Part shown: piece by piece, positions 1 to 8,666 of the stretch
Position numbering within the stretch: position 1 is the stretch's first letter
Layout of the letters: each line of letters starts with the position of its first letter
Origin: an uncultured Collinsella sp.
Lineage (GTDB): Bacteria > Actinomycetota > Coriobacteriia > Coriobacteriales > Coriobacteriaceae
NCBI GenBank assembly: GCA_900762355.1
Contig: CAAFGE010000004.1
Location: forward strand, 1 to 64,000
Reading direction: 5' to 3'
Length of the DNA: 64,000 bases
Notes under the pieces: model-generated
Databases searched by the model: none
Seen by the model: only the letters and a program-made list of their open reading frames with translations
Told to the model about the DNA's origin: nothing
Made by a program: the position numbers and the translations under genes

Positions 1-1107
1 CCGCGCGGCGTGGGCAACTCCTTCCAGGCCCTGGAGGACGGCACCGCCTACACCTACCTGGTGGACGCCCACTGGTCCCTCGAGCTCAAGAAGACCTACA
101 CCTTCGTGAACCTCGCCGATCCCGAGCTCGCCATCGAGTGGCCGATCCCGCTGGACCAGGCCACCGTCTCCGAGGCCGACCTGAAGCACCCGATGCTGAA
201 GGACGTCGTCCCGATGGCGCCCAGGAGGACCCTCGTCACCGGCTGCAACGGCCAGCTGGGCCATGCGGTGCGCGCGCTCGCCGAGGAGCGCGGCGTGGCG
301 AAGGACTTCGACTTCTGCGACATCGACACCTTCGACATGTCCGACCCGGACGCCTACGCACAGTACGACTGGTCGCTCTACGGCACCGTGATCAACTGCG
401 GCGCCTACACGGCCGTGGATAAAGCGGAGACCCCCGAGGGCCGCGTGACCGCCTGGAAGGCCAACGCGACGGGCCCGGCGCTGCTCGCCCGCACCTGCGC
501 CGAGCACGGCATCACGCTCGTCCACGTGTCCTCCGACTACGTCTTCGACGGCACGGCCGAGGTCCACACAGAGGACGAGCCCTTCTCCCCGCTGTCCGTC
601 TACGGCCAGACCAAGGCCGCCGGCGACATCGCCGTGGCCGGGTGCCCGCGCCACTACATCATGCGCAGCTCCTGGGTCATCGGCGAGGGGCACAACTTCG
701 TCAAGACGATGAAGGGGCTGTCCGACCGCGTCGCCGACCCCGAGGACAAGCTGGACAAGGTCACCGTGGTCGACGACCAGCTGGGCCGCCTGACCTTCAC
801 GCGCGACATGGCGCAGGCCATCTTCCGCGTGCTGGGGACGCACGCCCCCTACGGCACCTACGGCTGCACCGGCTCGGGTGCCGTGAGGAGCTGGGCGGAC
901 ATCGCCCGCGCCGTCTTCGAGGCCGCCAACGGCAACGGCGACAGGGTCGTGCCGGTCAGCACCGCCGACTACTATTCGAACGCTGCCGGTCCCGTCGCCC
1001 CGCGCCCGGTCCACTCCGCGCTCGACCTGTCCAGGCTCGAGTCGGTCGGGTTCCACATGCCAGACTGGGAGGAAGAACTGGGGGAGTATTTGAATAATCT
1101 TTTGTAA
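1..1107 (+). CDS. rfbD: RmlC-RmlD fusion, dTDP-4-dehydrorhamnose epimerase/reductase (5'-truncated)
   Basis: The reading frame is open from base 1, so the gene starts before the window. The first ~70 residues match the C-terminal part of dTDP-4-dehydrorhamnose 3,5-epimerase (FQALED, YLVDAHW, AIEWPI). From about residue 77 a RmlD-type short-chain reductase follows, with the nucleotide-binding motif TGCNGQLG (G81) and the YxxxK pair Y201/K205 in VYGQTK. The two activities complete dTDP-L-rhamnose synthesis for cell-surface glycans, and fused forms occur in some Actinobacteria. The last seven codons before TAA are AT-rich, unlike the rest of the gene, and mark the start of a low-GC region. The product is confident; only the N-terminal extent is unseen. 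Confidence 0.93.
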   Translation, partial: PRGVGNSFQALEDGTAYTYLVDAHWSLELKKTYTFVNLADPELAIEWPIPLDQATVSEADLKHPMLKDVVPMAPRRTLVTGCNGQLGHAVRALAEERGVAKDFDFCDIDTFDMSDPDAYAQYDWSLYGTVINCGAYTAVDKAETPEGRVTAWKANATGPALLARTCAEHGITLVHVSSDYVFDGTAEVHTEDEPFSPLSVYGQTKAAGDIAVAGCPRHYIMRSSWVIGEGHNFVKTMKGLSDRVADPEDKLDKVTVVDDQLGRLTFTRDMAQAIFRVLGTHAPYGTYGCTGSGAVRSWADIARAVFEAANGNGDRVVPVSTADYYSNAAGPVAPRPVHSALDLSRLESVGFHMPDWEEELGEYLNNLL

Positions 1108-1113
1108 ATGACA

Positions 1114-1155
1114 CGGCCTATTGAGGATTTTTCCCAATAGGCCGTAGTTTTTAAA
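1114..1155 (+). terminator. intrinsic terminator after rfbD
   Basis: A perfect 10-bp stem (CGGCCTATTG at 1114-1123 with CAATAGGCCG at 1135-1144) has an 11-nt loop and is followed by TAGTTTTTAAATTT. It lies 6 nt after the rfbD stop codon. Confidence 0.8.
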
Positions 1156-1227
1156 TTTGTCTAAACTATTGTAACCCTGGCGCCTGCTGTCTGGTGCCTG
1201 ATGCGTATACTCGGGAGGTCGGAACGC

Positions 1228-2274
1228 ATGTACCACCGTTTTCTCAGTGACTTGCATAGTATTCTTGACAATACGAAACCGAATTCCGCTGATTATGATT
1301 CTGCTGCTACCGATTTGGCTGACACCGTATTCACGTCTGGTGACTACGAAGATGTCCTCGCTTACATGGAGCATCTGTTTATCCATGAAGGAGAAAGTAA
1401 AAACAACCAGGTAGCCTTTACCATCTTCTATTTATTATCAGTGATATACAGGCGAGCCTGCGATCGTCAAAAACTACAGTCACTTATTACGCTTGGGGCA
1501 ACTCGGTTCGAAAACTACATCGATTTCAAGCTTATTTATCTCAGTTGCTATGAGTTCTGTAATCCCCTCGGCAAGTCTCATGCCGAGTTGCTAGAAGATG
1601 CAAGCGCTCTTTGTTCTCAATTCCCTGATAGGCCGTCGTGCCTGAACGTGTATGCCCACATTGTTGCCTCTCTTATGGAGAGCGGTGTAGAGGTGGATTC
1701 CGCCTATCTCAATGAAGCCATCAAGTCTGTCAATCGTGCAATCAGGTTAGATCCGTCTTATTCCAAATATCGTGTTACAAGGGGTCGACTTAATGCGTTG
1801 AAGGGGGATATGAATAAAGCATACATTGACTTTGACAAAGCTGTGTCTTTGCTGCATCCGACTTCCCTTGAATATCCAAAGCATCTCGCCGATATTGAAG
1901 CCGCTCGATTACGTGTAGACTTTCTGTCGTCGAATAAGAGAATCGCTGCCCGTGCTTCTAAAGAAATTGAAAAAGTAAAAGCTAGCGTGTCAAGTAACGT
2001 TGAAATTGTCGGTCTATTTTCCGCCGTGCTTTCCGTGGTGTTTACCATGGCGTCGATTACTGCGAATTCAAATCTTGGTTTTTTCGAGCTTGCATTTCTA
2101 GCATGCTCTTTGTTTGGACTGCTGATTACGGTATTTGCAGTGTTTTCCCTCATTTCTGGCCGGGACGAAAAGCTGTGTCGTCGCTTGATTGTCTTTGGTA
2201 TCGTTTTCGCCTTTATTCCGATTGCCCTGTATGGAGCCGTCCCTTTAATTGTTTCATTAATGCCCGGTAAGTGA
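1228..2274 (+). CDS. TPR-repeat protein with C-terminal membrane segments
   Basis: This is a 348-residue protein of unassigned function. The N-terminal two thirds is helical, and one stretch near residues 165-220 (AIRLDPSYSKYRVTRG then GDMNKAYIDFDKAV) reads like tandem TPR helices. The last ~100 residues hold three hydrophobic segments (beginning VEIVGLFSAV, FFELAFLACS and LIVFGIVFAF), so it is probably membrane-anchored by its C-terminus. An upstream ATG at 1201 is in frame, but ATG 1228 is preferred because GGGAGGT (1213-1219) sits 8 nt before it. It is the first gene of an apparent three-gene operon with a metallophosphoesterase-NTPase and a PP2C-like phosphatase. Codon use is AT-rich compared with flanking housekeeping genes, suggesting horizontal acquisition. 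A sensor or membrane effector role is inference. Confidence 0.75.
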   Translation: MYHRFLSDLHSILDNTKPNSADYDSAATDLADTVFTSGDYEDVLAYMEHLFIHEGESKNNQVAFTIFYLLSVIYRRACDRQKLQSLITLGATRFENYIDFKLIYLSCYEFCNPLGKSHAELLEDASALCSQFPDRPSCLNVYAHIVASLMESGVEVDSAYLNEAIKSVNRAIRLDPSYSKYRVTRGRLNALKGDMNKAYIDFDKAVSLLHPTSLEYPKHLADIEAARLRVDFLSSNKRIAARASKEIEKVKASVSSNVEIVGLFSAVLSVVFTMASITANSNLGFFELAFLACSLFGLLITVFAVFSLISGRDEKLCRRLIVFGIVFAFIPIALYGAVPLIVSLMPGK

Positions 2275-2330
2275 GTGGCGTGTGTAGGTAGAATCAATAT
2301 ATTCGACAGAGTATATTTGGAGGTCATGCA

Positions 2331-5300
2331 GTGGATTGCCGTGTTTTTGATCCTCAGCTTTGTATTGTTCAGCTTACGGACTTTCATTTCGGCGAAGAAC
2401 TCCAGAGTAATTATCAAAAGCGAGTTAACGATCTCCTCGAGACTATTAAAAATAGTATTAAGTCTGGTACAGTTCTACTTCTTGTTACTGGTGACGTTGC
2501 CCGAACTGGTGAGGAAAAAGAGTATCATGCAGCAGCTATGTTCTTTGACTATTTGATCGAGCGCCTGAATAAGCCTGAATACCAATTGAGAGTTTATATA
2601 TTGCCGGGGAATCATGACTTGCAAGGTCCGTGTAACTCTATTGTGTGCCGTGCCGACGCGCAGTACGACCTAGATATCAATAATATGGTGTCATTTTTTG
2701 ATTTCGCCAATAAATATGACAATCAATTTGTTTTAGGAAAGCCAGAGCCAATTACTTTTGAAGTTGAAGGAACTCAAGTCTCGGTATCTGGTTATAACAG
2801 TGCTCCCTTATCCAGTCTTCTGGGTGATGATAAAGGTTTTCATTTATTGAGATGCCCTGAGAGCGGTCTGCTTGATAATACCCCGGACTCGGGTCTCCAT
2901 ATTTTCGCGTCGCATCATGGTCCAGAGTGGTTCTGCGATGATGATCGTCTTAGCCTGGAGAAGCTGCTGTCCAACTGCTTTGACTTTGCTTTTACTGGAC
3001 ATGAGCATATGGGACAAAGTCGTTGCGTTGGCGGTTTGGCTGGTGAGTCCTGCGTCGTCGTGCGAGGCGGAACTTATTCACTTTGCGATGATGATCAGAG
3101 CTCCTATAAAATGCTATTAATTCGGTTTGGAGAGTTGGGCAGCTATGAATTTGCGGAAAGGGTTTATGGCTGGGAAACCTCTGCGCAAATTCACACACTT
3201 CTCGATGAGGCCCACTCTTATCGGCGTTATATAAAATCAAAAACGTTCTTCAGACCGCGCTCAGATTTTGTGAAAGAGCTGTTTGAAGCTGAAGATAATT
3301 CAAGCGAATCATTTAAGGACTCATTTGTGTTTCCTTCTTTGAAAGAAGAAATCGCAACTGGCACAAAAGATGGTGAACTAAGAATTAATGATCAAAAGTT
3401 AATATCTGATATCCATTCTTTTATGGAGTTCCTGCTTGATGCTAAAACGCTTGAAATTCATAGCGATATTCGTGCGGGCAAGAGCTCTCTACTTAAAGCT
3501 ATATACCGCGAGTCGTTGGCGATGGGCTATTCGCCTCTATTGTTGACTCCCGATTATTCAACTGGTTCCATTTCACGAACGCTGTCATCCATTATCAAGG
3601 ATCAGTATGGGGATACTCGGGAAGCTGTTGAACTGTTTGGACGGATTCCTCGTGAAAAAGTTCTTTTGCTCGTTGATGACTTTGATTCTCTGAAGAGAAA
3701 AGCTAAAAAATCCGATGTCATTAAATCGATGCTCAAGACTGCCGGCAATATTGTTTTAATTACTGCTAATAGTTTTACGTTTGAGTTGGACGAAACAGTC
3801 GAGGTCGATTTTCGACATCTGCTTATCTGTCCTTGGACGAAAAATAAAAGAGACGAGTTAATTCAAAAGAGATGTAAGGGTACTGGGCTTTCCGATGCAC
3901 AGGTAGATGAGCTTATTGCCATTGTTGATAAAGCTGTTCACTCTCATTTTCAATTGTTTGATATGACTCCGCCCTTTATCAATCAATATATTGATTTTTA
4001 TATTTATGAATCCGGCGCGTCTTTTATCAAGGGGGACTTGCCGTTTACGACAATTATGAATTCAAACGTCAAAAGGAGGATGCGTAATGCTGTTCCGGAT
4101 GACGATGATCAGCTAGTCGATGAATTGGCCGATGCAGTTATTACCGTTTTAAAGAAACTTGCTCTAAAAATACATTCTGATCGCACGACCGTATTCTCGA
4201 GTAGGACATTCTCTGAAGTGGCTGAAAACTATCTGAGTGAATACGGTATTCCTGCTAAGCCAAAGATTATCATGGACTCTTCTATCCAGTCTGGTGTGCT
4301 CGTAGTTAAAGACAACGGCTATGAGTACTCTTTTGCCTCGAGAAGCCTGTATGCCTATTTTGTTGCCCAGGCAATTGATTTTGAGCTTGACGAGGATGTG
4401 GAGCTGGGTGAATCCTACGTAATGCGCCTTTTGGATGAGCTCGATTTTCCCATTAATGAAGAGATACTCGTTTTGCTTGAGGGAACTCGTTTCATTCCCT
4501 GGTTAACGCAAAAACTAGTTGAAAAGGCATCGGATGCCGTGGATAGTTCAGATGTCATTTTTAATCAGGGAAAAACCTATAAGTGTTTGAGTGGGTTGGA
4601 AGGCATTAAGATTGCTCCGCCCTCTCAAGAAGGTGCGGGTGCCATTCGCAGCGTAACTGATGAGATAGAGAAAAGAAATTGTGAAGCCATTGAAAGGGTT
4701 AGTTATGCTGGCGTTTATGAATATGAGGTTCCTGAAACGAGGAGTGCCTTTCAGTCGGCAATTATTGCGTTGAAATATGTTGCTATTGCAGGACGTTGCC
4801 TTAATCGACAGCAGGTAAAACTAAAGGAGTCGTTAAAGGCGACTGTTAGGGAACAAATCTACCACGCAACTGGCGCTGCTCTCAATTTACTTTTAGCATC
4901 GATTGATGAGTCCTATGACGAAATGGTCGAAGATGTTGTTGGCCAGCTAGATTCTCCGGAAGAGGCTAGGCCAAAAATTAGAAAGTTATTATCGATGGTT
5001 GCGCTGTCGGGTTGTATCGGACAGCTGGACACGGTAGCGTCTAATACCTGTGGACCGCTTAGCGTCCGAGGCTTTTCCATGATTGATGATGAAAACGAGT
5101 TTTACTCGCTCTTTATGCTTGCTCTCTATCTGCGGTCGAACAGCGAGTCGCAATTTTGCAACGAAGCAAAGAAATCCATTAAGACTGCGCGGGAGCATGC
5201 TGCATGGCCCTTTGCCGTGTCGATTATGGTTTTGTCTGCAGGGTACATTGTCGAACACCCTCATATGAGCAAGCCTGCACGTCATTCTCTTATTGATACT

Positions 5301-5357
5301 GTATTCAACGGTGACCAGAAAGTGAAAGCGAATTTCCTGAAGTCTGCTCAGGCTTAG
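2331..5357 (+). CDS. metallophosphoesterase fused to a STAND-like P-loop NTPase
   Basis: The 1008-residue protein begins at GTG 2331, with GGAGGT (2319-2324) 6 nt upstream. Residues 1 to ~270 are a calcineurin-like phosphoesterase with every metal-ligand motif present: D17/H19 in LTDFHFG, D55 in TGDVARTGE, N94-H95-D96 in PGNHD, H195/H196 in ASHHG, and H224/H226 in GHEH. A P-loop follows around 375-390 (SDIRAGKSS), where the usual first Walker A glycine is S378. A Walker B is seen at VLLLVDDFD (D449/D450). The remaining ~500 residues are helical without a motif I recognise, as expected for the sensor or repeat half of STAND-type proteins. The order phosphoesterase, NTPase, helical tail suggests a ligand-triggered nucleotide- or nucleic-acid-cleaving effector. 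That role, and a defence function, are inferred. It is 56 bp after the TPR-membrane gene. Confidence 0.8.
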   Translation: MDCRVFDPQLCIVQLTDFHFGEELQSNYQKRVNDLLETIKNSIKSGTVLLLVTGDVARTGEEKEYHAAAMFFDYLIERLNKPEYQLRVYILPGNHDLQGPCNSIVCRADAQYDLDINNMVSFFDFANKYDNQFVLGKPEPITFEVEGTQVSVSGYNSAPLSSLLGDDKGFHLLRCPESGLLDNTPDSGLHIFASHHGPEWFCDDDRLSLEKLLSNCFDFAFTGHEHMGQSRCVGGLAGESCVVVRGGTYSLCDDDQSSYKMLLIRFGELGSYEFAERVYGWETSAQIHTLLDEAHSYRRYIKSKTFFRPRSDFVKELFEAEDNSSESFKDSFVFPSLKEEIATGTKDGELRINDQKLISDIHSFMEFLLDAKTLEIHSDIRAGKSSLLKAIYRESLAMGYSPLLLTPDYSTGSISRTLSSIIKDQYGDTREAVELFGRIPREKVLLLVDDFDSLKRKAKKSDVIKSMLKTAGNIVLITANSFTFELDETVEVDFRHLLICPWTKNKRDELIQKRCKGTGLSDAQVDELIAIVDKAVHSHFQLFDMTPPFINQYIDFYIYESGASFIKGDLPFTTIMNSNVKRRMRNAVPDDDDQLVDELADAVITVLKKLALKIHSDRTTVFSSRTFSEVAENYLSEYGIPAKPKIIMDSSIQSGVLVVKDNGYEYSFASRSLYAYFVAQAIDFELDEDVELGESYVMRLLDELDFPINEEILVLLEGTRFIPWLTQKLVEKASDAVDSSDVIFNQGKTYKCLSGLEGIKIAPPSQEGAGAIRSVTDEIEKRNCEAIERVSYAGVYEYEVPETRSAFQSAIIALKYVAIAGRCLNRQQVKLKESLKATVREQIYHATGAALNLLLASIDESYDEMVEDVVGQLDSPEEARPKIRKLLSMVALSGCIGQLDTVASNTCGPLSVRGFSMIDDENEFYSLFMLALYLRSNSESQFCNEAKKSIKTAREHAAWPFAVSIMVLSAGYIVEHPHMSKPARHSLIDTVFNGDQKVKANFLKSAQA

Positions 5358-5412
5358 GTAGTGATGATATGGCTTTGCGTTTGCTTGCCAGTTTACCGAA
5401 AGCGGTGATTCC

Positions 5413-6252
5413 ATGTTCAAGGCCAAGTTTTCCTGCTCTGCTATAGGTAATCAGGTTAATGAAGATTACGTTGCAGTTGGGTCGACATATGCCGTGCTAC
5501 TCGATGGAGCCTCTGGCATCACCGGCACGCGTGTGCTGCCGCATCATTCTGGTTCGGACGCTCAGTGGTTCAGTCATTTTGTTGGCGGCCGCATTTGTGA
5601 GTATTTAGATGCGTCTCGTGGGATTGTCGATTCTATACGCCTCGCGGTGGATGATTCGCGCGACTTTATCGGCAAATACGGTGTGACGGACAACGAGGAA
5701 CTGTTTCCCTCCTCCACGTTGGTGGTGGTCTCTGTTTCAGGTGATTTGGTCGATATTGTCTCCCTAGGTGACTCTCCAGCGTTCATCGGTTTTAAAGACG
5801 GCTCGCTCGTGACTATGTCTGATGCGCGGATTGCGGACCTCGATCAAACAGCAGTGGATGCGATGGTCGCTCGCTCATGTAGCAGAGCAATGACTGGGAT
5901 GCAGAAGCGTGCTGCCGTCAACGATATATTGCTTGCGAACCGTCAACTCAAGAATAAGTCCGATGGTTATTGGATTCTTGATCCGTCTGGGGTTGCCTTG
6001 GAACATCTCAATGTGATGCAGTTTTCCGTTGAGGATATCGATTACGTTTGTGCTATGTCCGACGGGCTGGAGCGAGCATTTGATCTGTTTGGGTTGGCCA
6101 ATCCCGCAGCGTTTCTCGCTGACGCGACTCGCGAGTCGTTTGATGAGCTCCTTGTCCGTCTACGCGCCGAGGAAAACCTGGACCCTGACTTCGATCGTTA
6201 TCCGCGGCTTAAGCTGCACGATGACGCATCGTGCTTTATGTTGCGGCTGTAG
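5413..6252 (+). CDS. PP2C-family serine/threonine phosphatase-like protein
   Basis: This 279-residue protein carries the metal-binding signatures of PP2C (PPM) phosphatases in the expected order: E17-D18 in NEDYV, D31-G32 in LLDGASG, LGDSPAF in mid-protein, D217-G218 in AMSDGLER, and D270-D271 in LHDDASCFML. These residues normally hold two Mn/Mg ions that activate water for phosphoester hydrolysis. No membrane segment or extra domain is visible. It is the third gene of the operon, 55 bp after the phosphoesterase-NTPase gene. Phosphatases of this fold are found in several bacterial conflict systems, often with a kinase, but no kinase gene is present here. The substrate is unknown; reversing a modification on one of its operon partners is a reasonable guess. 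Confidence 0.82.
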   Translation: MFKAKFSCSAIGNQVNEDYVAVGSTYAVLLDGASGITGTRVLPHHSGSDAQWFSHFVGGRICEYLDASRGIVDSIRLAVDDSRDFIGKYGVTDNEELFPSSTLVVVSVSGDLVDIVSLGDSPAFIGFKDGSLVTMSDARIADLDQTAVDAMVARSCSRAMTGMQKRAAVNDILLANRQLKNKSDGYWILDPSGVALEHLNVMQFSVEDIDYVCAMSDGLERAFDLFGLANPAAFLADATRESFDELLVRLRAEENLDPDFDRYPRLKLHDDASCFMLRL

Positions 6253-6368
6253 GAGAAGCCGTCCTGTTGCCCAATATCAGTGTTTAGAGTGTGTCTTGAT
6301 GAGGTAATCGGAGTCTTCTTGGATACAAGTCAGGAGTTCACTGCGCTCAACGCGCTTGTTCTCTCTAG

Positions 6369-6985
6369 GATTACCGTTCTGGTATCTGGGGAAAGGGCGT
6401 CAGCCTGTCTAGTGCGGACAAAATCCTCGAGTCCTTCTCCGATGAGCTTTTGGCTGGCTCCAGGAGATTCGAGCATAGGTGGTCCTGTGTCATCTTCTTG
6501 GGGCGTTGTGGAAGTACCTTGTGATAGGCTGCGTCGCCATTGGCCTGTCGGAGCGCTTCGATTATATCGTGAGTATCTTTTCCGAGGGCTCCCTGCGGCG
6601 TTTCTCCGATTACCTTGATGCAGGCATCTCGATGATGATCGTTCACTCCGCTAAGGGGCTCGAGTGGGACACCGTTTTCATTCCGGGCGTTACGCGTTTC
6701 GACTGGCCTGGAGTGATTTGCTCTCGGTGCGAAAGTGCTGGTATGTGCTCGCGTTCTGCGTATGGATACCGGATTGTGGATGCGAAGAAAATGCCAGACG
6801 GGCTTATTGAGGAAATGGGCCTGCTGTACGTCGGTGTCACTCGCGCCCGCAAAGCGGTATACGTCTCCGCTTCGATGCAGCGCAGAACAAATTACGGGAA
6901 CTATCAGGTTGCCTGCCCCTCTTGCCTAACGTCTCTTCCGGGCATTGAGCCTGTGAGCTGGACGGTCATGGACGGAGAGGGGTGA
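6369..6985 (+). pseudogene. remnant of a UvrD/PcrA-like superfamily 1 helicase
   Basis: Only the C-terminal motor region survives. In the frame ending at 6985 there is MMIVHSAKGLEWDTVFIPG, matching helicase motif V, and LLYVGVTRARKAVYVSAS, matching motif VI. Upstream, a different frame (6369-6524) carries a plausible helicase-like stretch (LSSADKILESFSDELLAG), interrupted by a stop at 6522-6524, so at least one frameshift separates the pieces. The N-terminal Walker A and B motifs are absent, and the intact PP2C-like gene ends just upstream, so the 5' half is deleted. The fragment cannot be an active helicase. It may have been the fourth gene of the upstream operon or a leftover of another defence module. 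Confidence 0.75.
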
Positions 6986-7018
6986 TTTGTGGCGATATGG
7001 GGTGTTCCCGCTATTGGG

Positions 7019-7052
7019 GCGAGGTCCGGTCAGTGGTCTGACCGGACCTCGC
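7019..7052. terminator. strong hairpin between convergent genes
   Basis: A perfect 15-bp inverted repeat (7019-7033 with 7038-7052) has a TGGT loop. It lies between the plus-strand helicase remnant and the minus-strand ATPase gene, where a bidirectional terminator is expected. Neither side is followed by a T-run, so factor-independent termination is not certain. Confidence 0.55.
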
Positions 7053-7070
7053 CGGGCGTGAAACGGCCGT

Positions 7071-8666
7071 TCAGTGCGAAATATAGTGCCTTAGGGCTTC
7101 GGAAAGATCGTCTCTCAGGTCGCCTTCCAACAAGGAAATTGCACGATCGACATAGATTTTGTTGTCCATACCAAAATAATGGCCAACGCTTGTTGCAAGA
7201 GACTTGTCGTTGAATAGCCCGAGAATCTCATTGTAAACATGGCCTTCAATGGCCTGTTGATATCTGTCGTTAACGTTCTTTTCTATGCTCGCAATATCAA
7301 TTAAGGATGCTATGCCATCGGCAGTCAACTGCTCATTATCCGAAATAGTTATTCCGGAAAGCACTTCCTTTACGCCTGCTACAAGCGCTTCCGATGTCTG
7401 CTTCTTTGCTTGTTTGCTGAACCTTTCACTTACATATGTCTTAATGCTGGAAAAGGTCTTATCTGCATCGGCGCCGAAACGCTGAGATAGAATCTGCACC
7501 GCTTCTTTGGTGAGAAAGAGATTTTCAACTTCTGCGACCTTGAGGTGGAAGATCCCTTTTTCCTTAAGGGCGTTGAGCTGTTGCTCGGTTTTAAAGTCTC
7601 TGTCTATGATGCCCCGGGCCTTTATGGCATGAAGGCTTGAGGTACGATTATAAGCCTTCACATTATTGATGACCTGCTCGCATCCGCCGGAAGGGACTAC
7701 ATAACAATCGGGAAAGAGTGCGGAATAGATCCGCTTGTCGTAACTTCCTTCGGTTCCTTCAACGAATAGGACCTCTTTCCGGTTGCCAAGGAGCTCTATT
7801 AAGAGCTCCTTTGGAAGGTCGCTATCGGGAAGCGTTTCTAATTCCCATTTGGTGCCATCGAAATTCTTAACCCAGATGATATCCGAGCTTCGGTGTGTTG
7901 AAGCGAAGTTAACATCGTGGGTTATGTAGATAAAGAGACAGTCTGGGCGCGACTGCTCTAGGGAAGTCCAGAGTCGCGTCATAAGCGATGGATGCAAATG
8001 AACTTCAGGCTCATCCATGATGATTATTTTATCGTTTGGGACACAAAGAACTTGTGCGGCAAGATATAGCACTGAACGCTCGCCGTCACTCATTTGCGTT
8101 GCGCTGTAGCGATCCGTTTTACTTTGGGAGTACGCGTAGAAGGCCGCGTCTTCCTGCTCGATCTTTCTTTGAGGAAAGACTTCATCCCAAATTACTTTAA
8201 GCTTATCTAGTGCTGTTTTCGGTAGAGGGGGCCTTTCTGCAGAAATAGACTCTGCATACCTGCATTCATCAATAAACCGCTGGTTTTCAAGATTTACTTG
8301 TGCGATGAGGGCTGCTAAAACATCGTCAAAATCGTCAAGGAGCTTTGTTGTATAGCTTTCACCCCATTCCCATCGAACTTGTTTGTTCTCCTTATATTGG
8401 GAGCCGCCGTATATAACTTTATCTTCTGCTTCTGCGTAGCTCTTTAAAGGAATTCTCTCGGAAAAATTGATATCGCGTTGTGCAGTAATCCGATGGACCC
8501 TTTCGAAATCTTGTTGCTCTATCCAAGCACCGAGCTTTGATTTACCGGACCCATTTGGTCCGATAATAACGACGGAGTTGACCTGTGCTTCACAACAGAT
8601 CTTTATGTTGCTGGCATTGGGTAGCCAGTATTCATATTTTGATTCGTCTTCTGACAATTGTCCCAC
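7071..8666 (-). CDS. AAA ATPase with DUF4435/TOPRIM-like nuclease domain (merged PARIS-like)
   Basis: The 531-residue protein combines two domains. The N-terminal ABC-type AAA ATPase has Walker A GPNGSGKS (36-43), signature MSDGERSVLYLAAQ (192-205), Walker B IIIMDEPEVHLHP (D218-E219) and a switch histidine in YITHD (H250). From about residue 297 there is a TOPRIM-like region: E303 in LFVEG, then D355/D357 in IIDRDFK and the EVENLFL stretch, which fits DUF4435. An ATPase plus DUF4435 nuclease is the composition of the PARIS anti-phage system (AriA, AriB), which also occurs as one fused protein. PARIS is known to respond to phage anti-restriction proteins; that this copy does so is inference. 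The GTG at 8666 is a weakly supported start. It is transcribed alone, convergent with the helicase remnant. Confidence 0.72.
   Translation of the reverse strand: MGQLSEDESKYEYWLPNASNIKICCEAQVNSVVIIGPNGSGKSKLGAWIEQQDFERVHRITAQRDINFSERIPLKSYAEAEDKVIYGGSQYKENKQVRWEWGESYTTKLLDDFDDVLAALIAQVNLENQRFIDECRYAESISAERPPLPKTALDKLKVIWDEVFPQRKIEQEDAAFYAYSQSKTDRYSATQMSDGERSVLYLAAQVLCVPNDKIIIMDEPEVHLHPSLMTRLWTSLEQSRPDCLFIYITHDVNFASTHRSSDIIWVKNFDGTKWELETLPDSDLPKELLIELLGNRKEVLFVEGTEGSYDKRIYSALFPDCYVVPSGGCEQVINNVKAYNRTSSLHAIKARGIIDRDFKTEQQLNALKEKGIFHLKVAEVENLFLTKEAVQILSQRFGADADKTFSSIKTYVSERFSKQAKKQTSEALVAGVKEVLSGITISDNEQLTADGIASLIDIASIEKNVNDRYQQAIEGHVYNEILGLFNDKSLATSVGHYFGMDNKIYVDRAISLLEGDLRDDLSEALRHYISH

Noticed and set aside
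2275..2556. 93-codon frame overlapping the start of the phosphoesterase gene
   Set aside because: It is out of frame with the conserved phosphoesterase motifs, and the good ribosome-binding site fits GTG 2331.
6369..8666. Gabija-like helicase plus ATPase/TOPRIM arrangement
   Set aside because: The helicase is truncated and frameshifted, is convergent rather than co-transcribed, and the ATPase carries a DUF4435-like rather than OLD-type TOPRIM.
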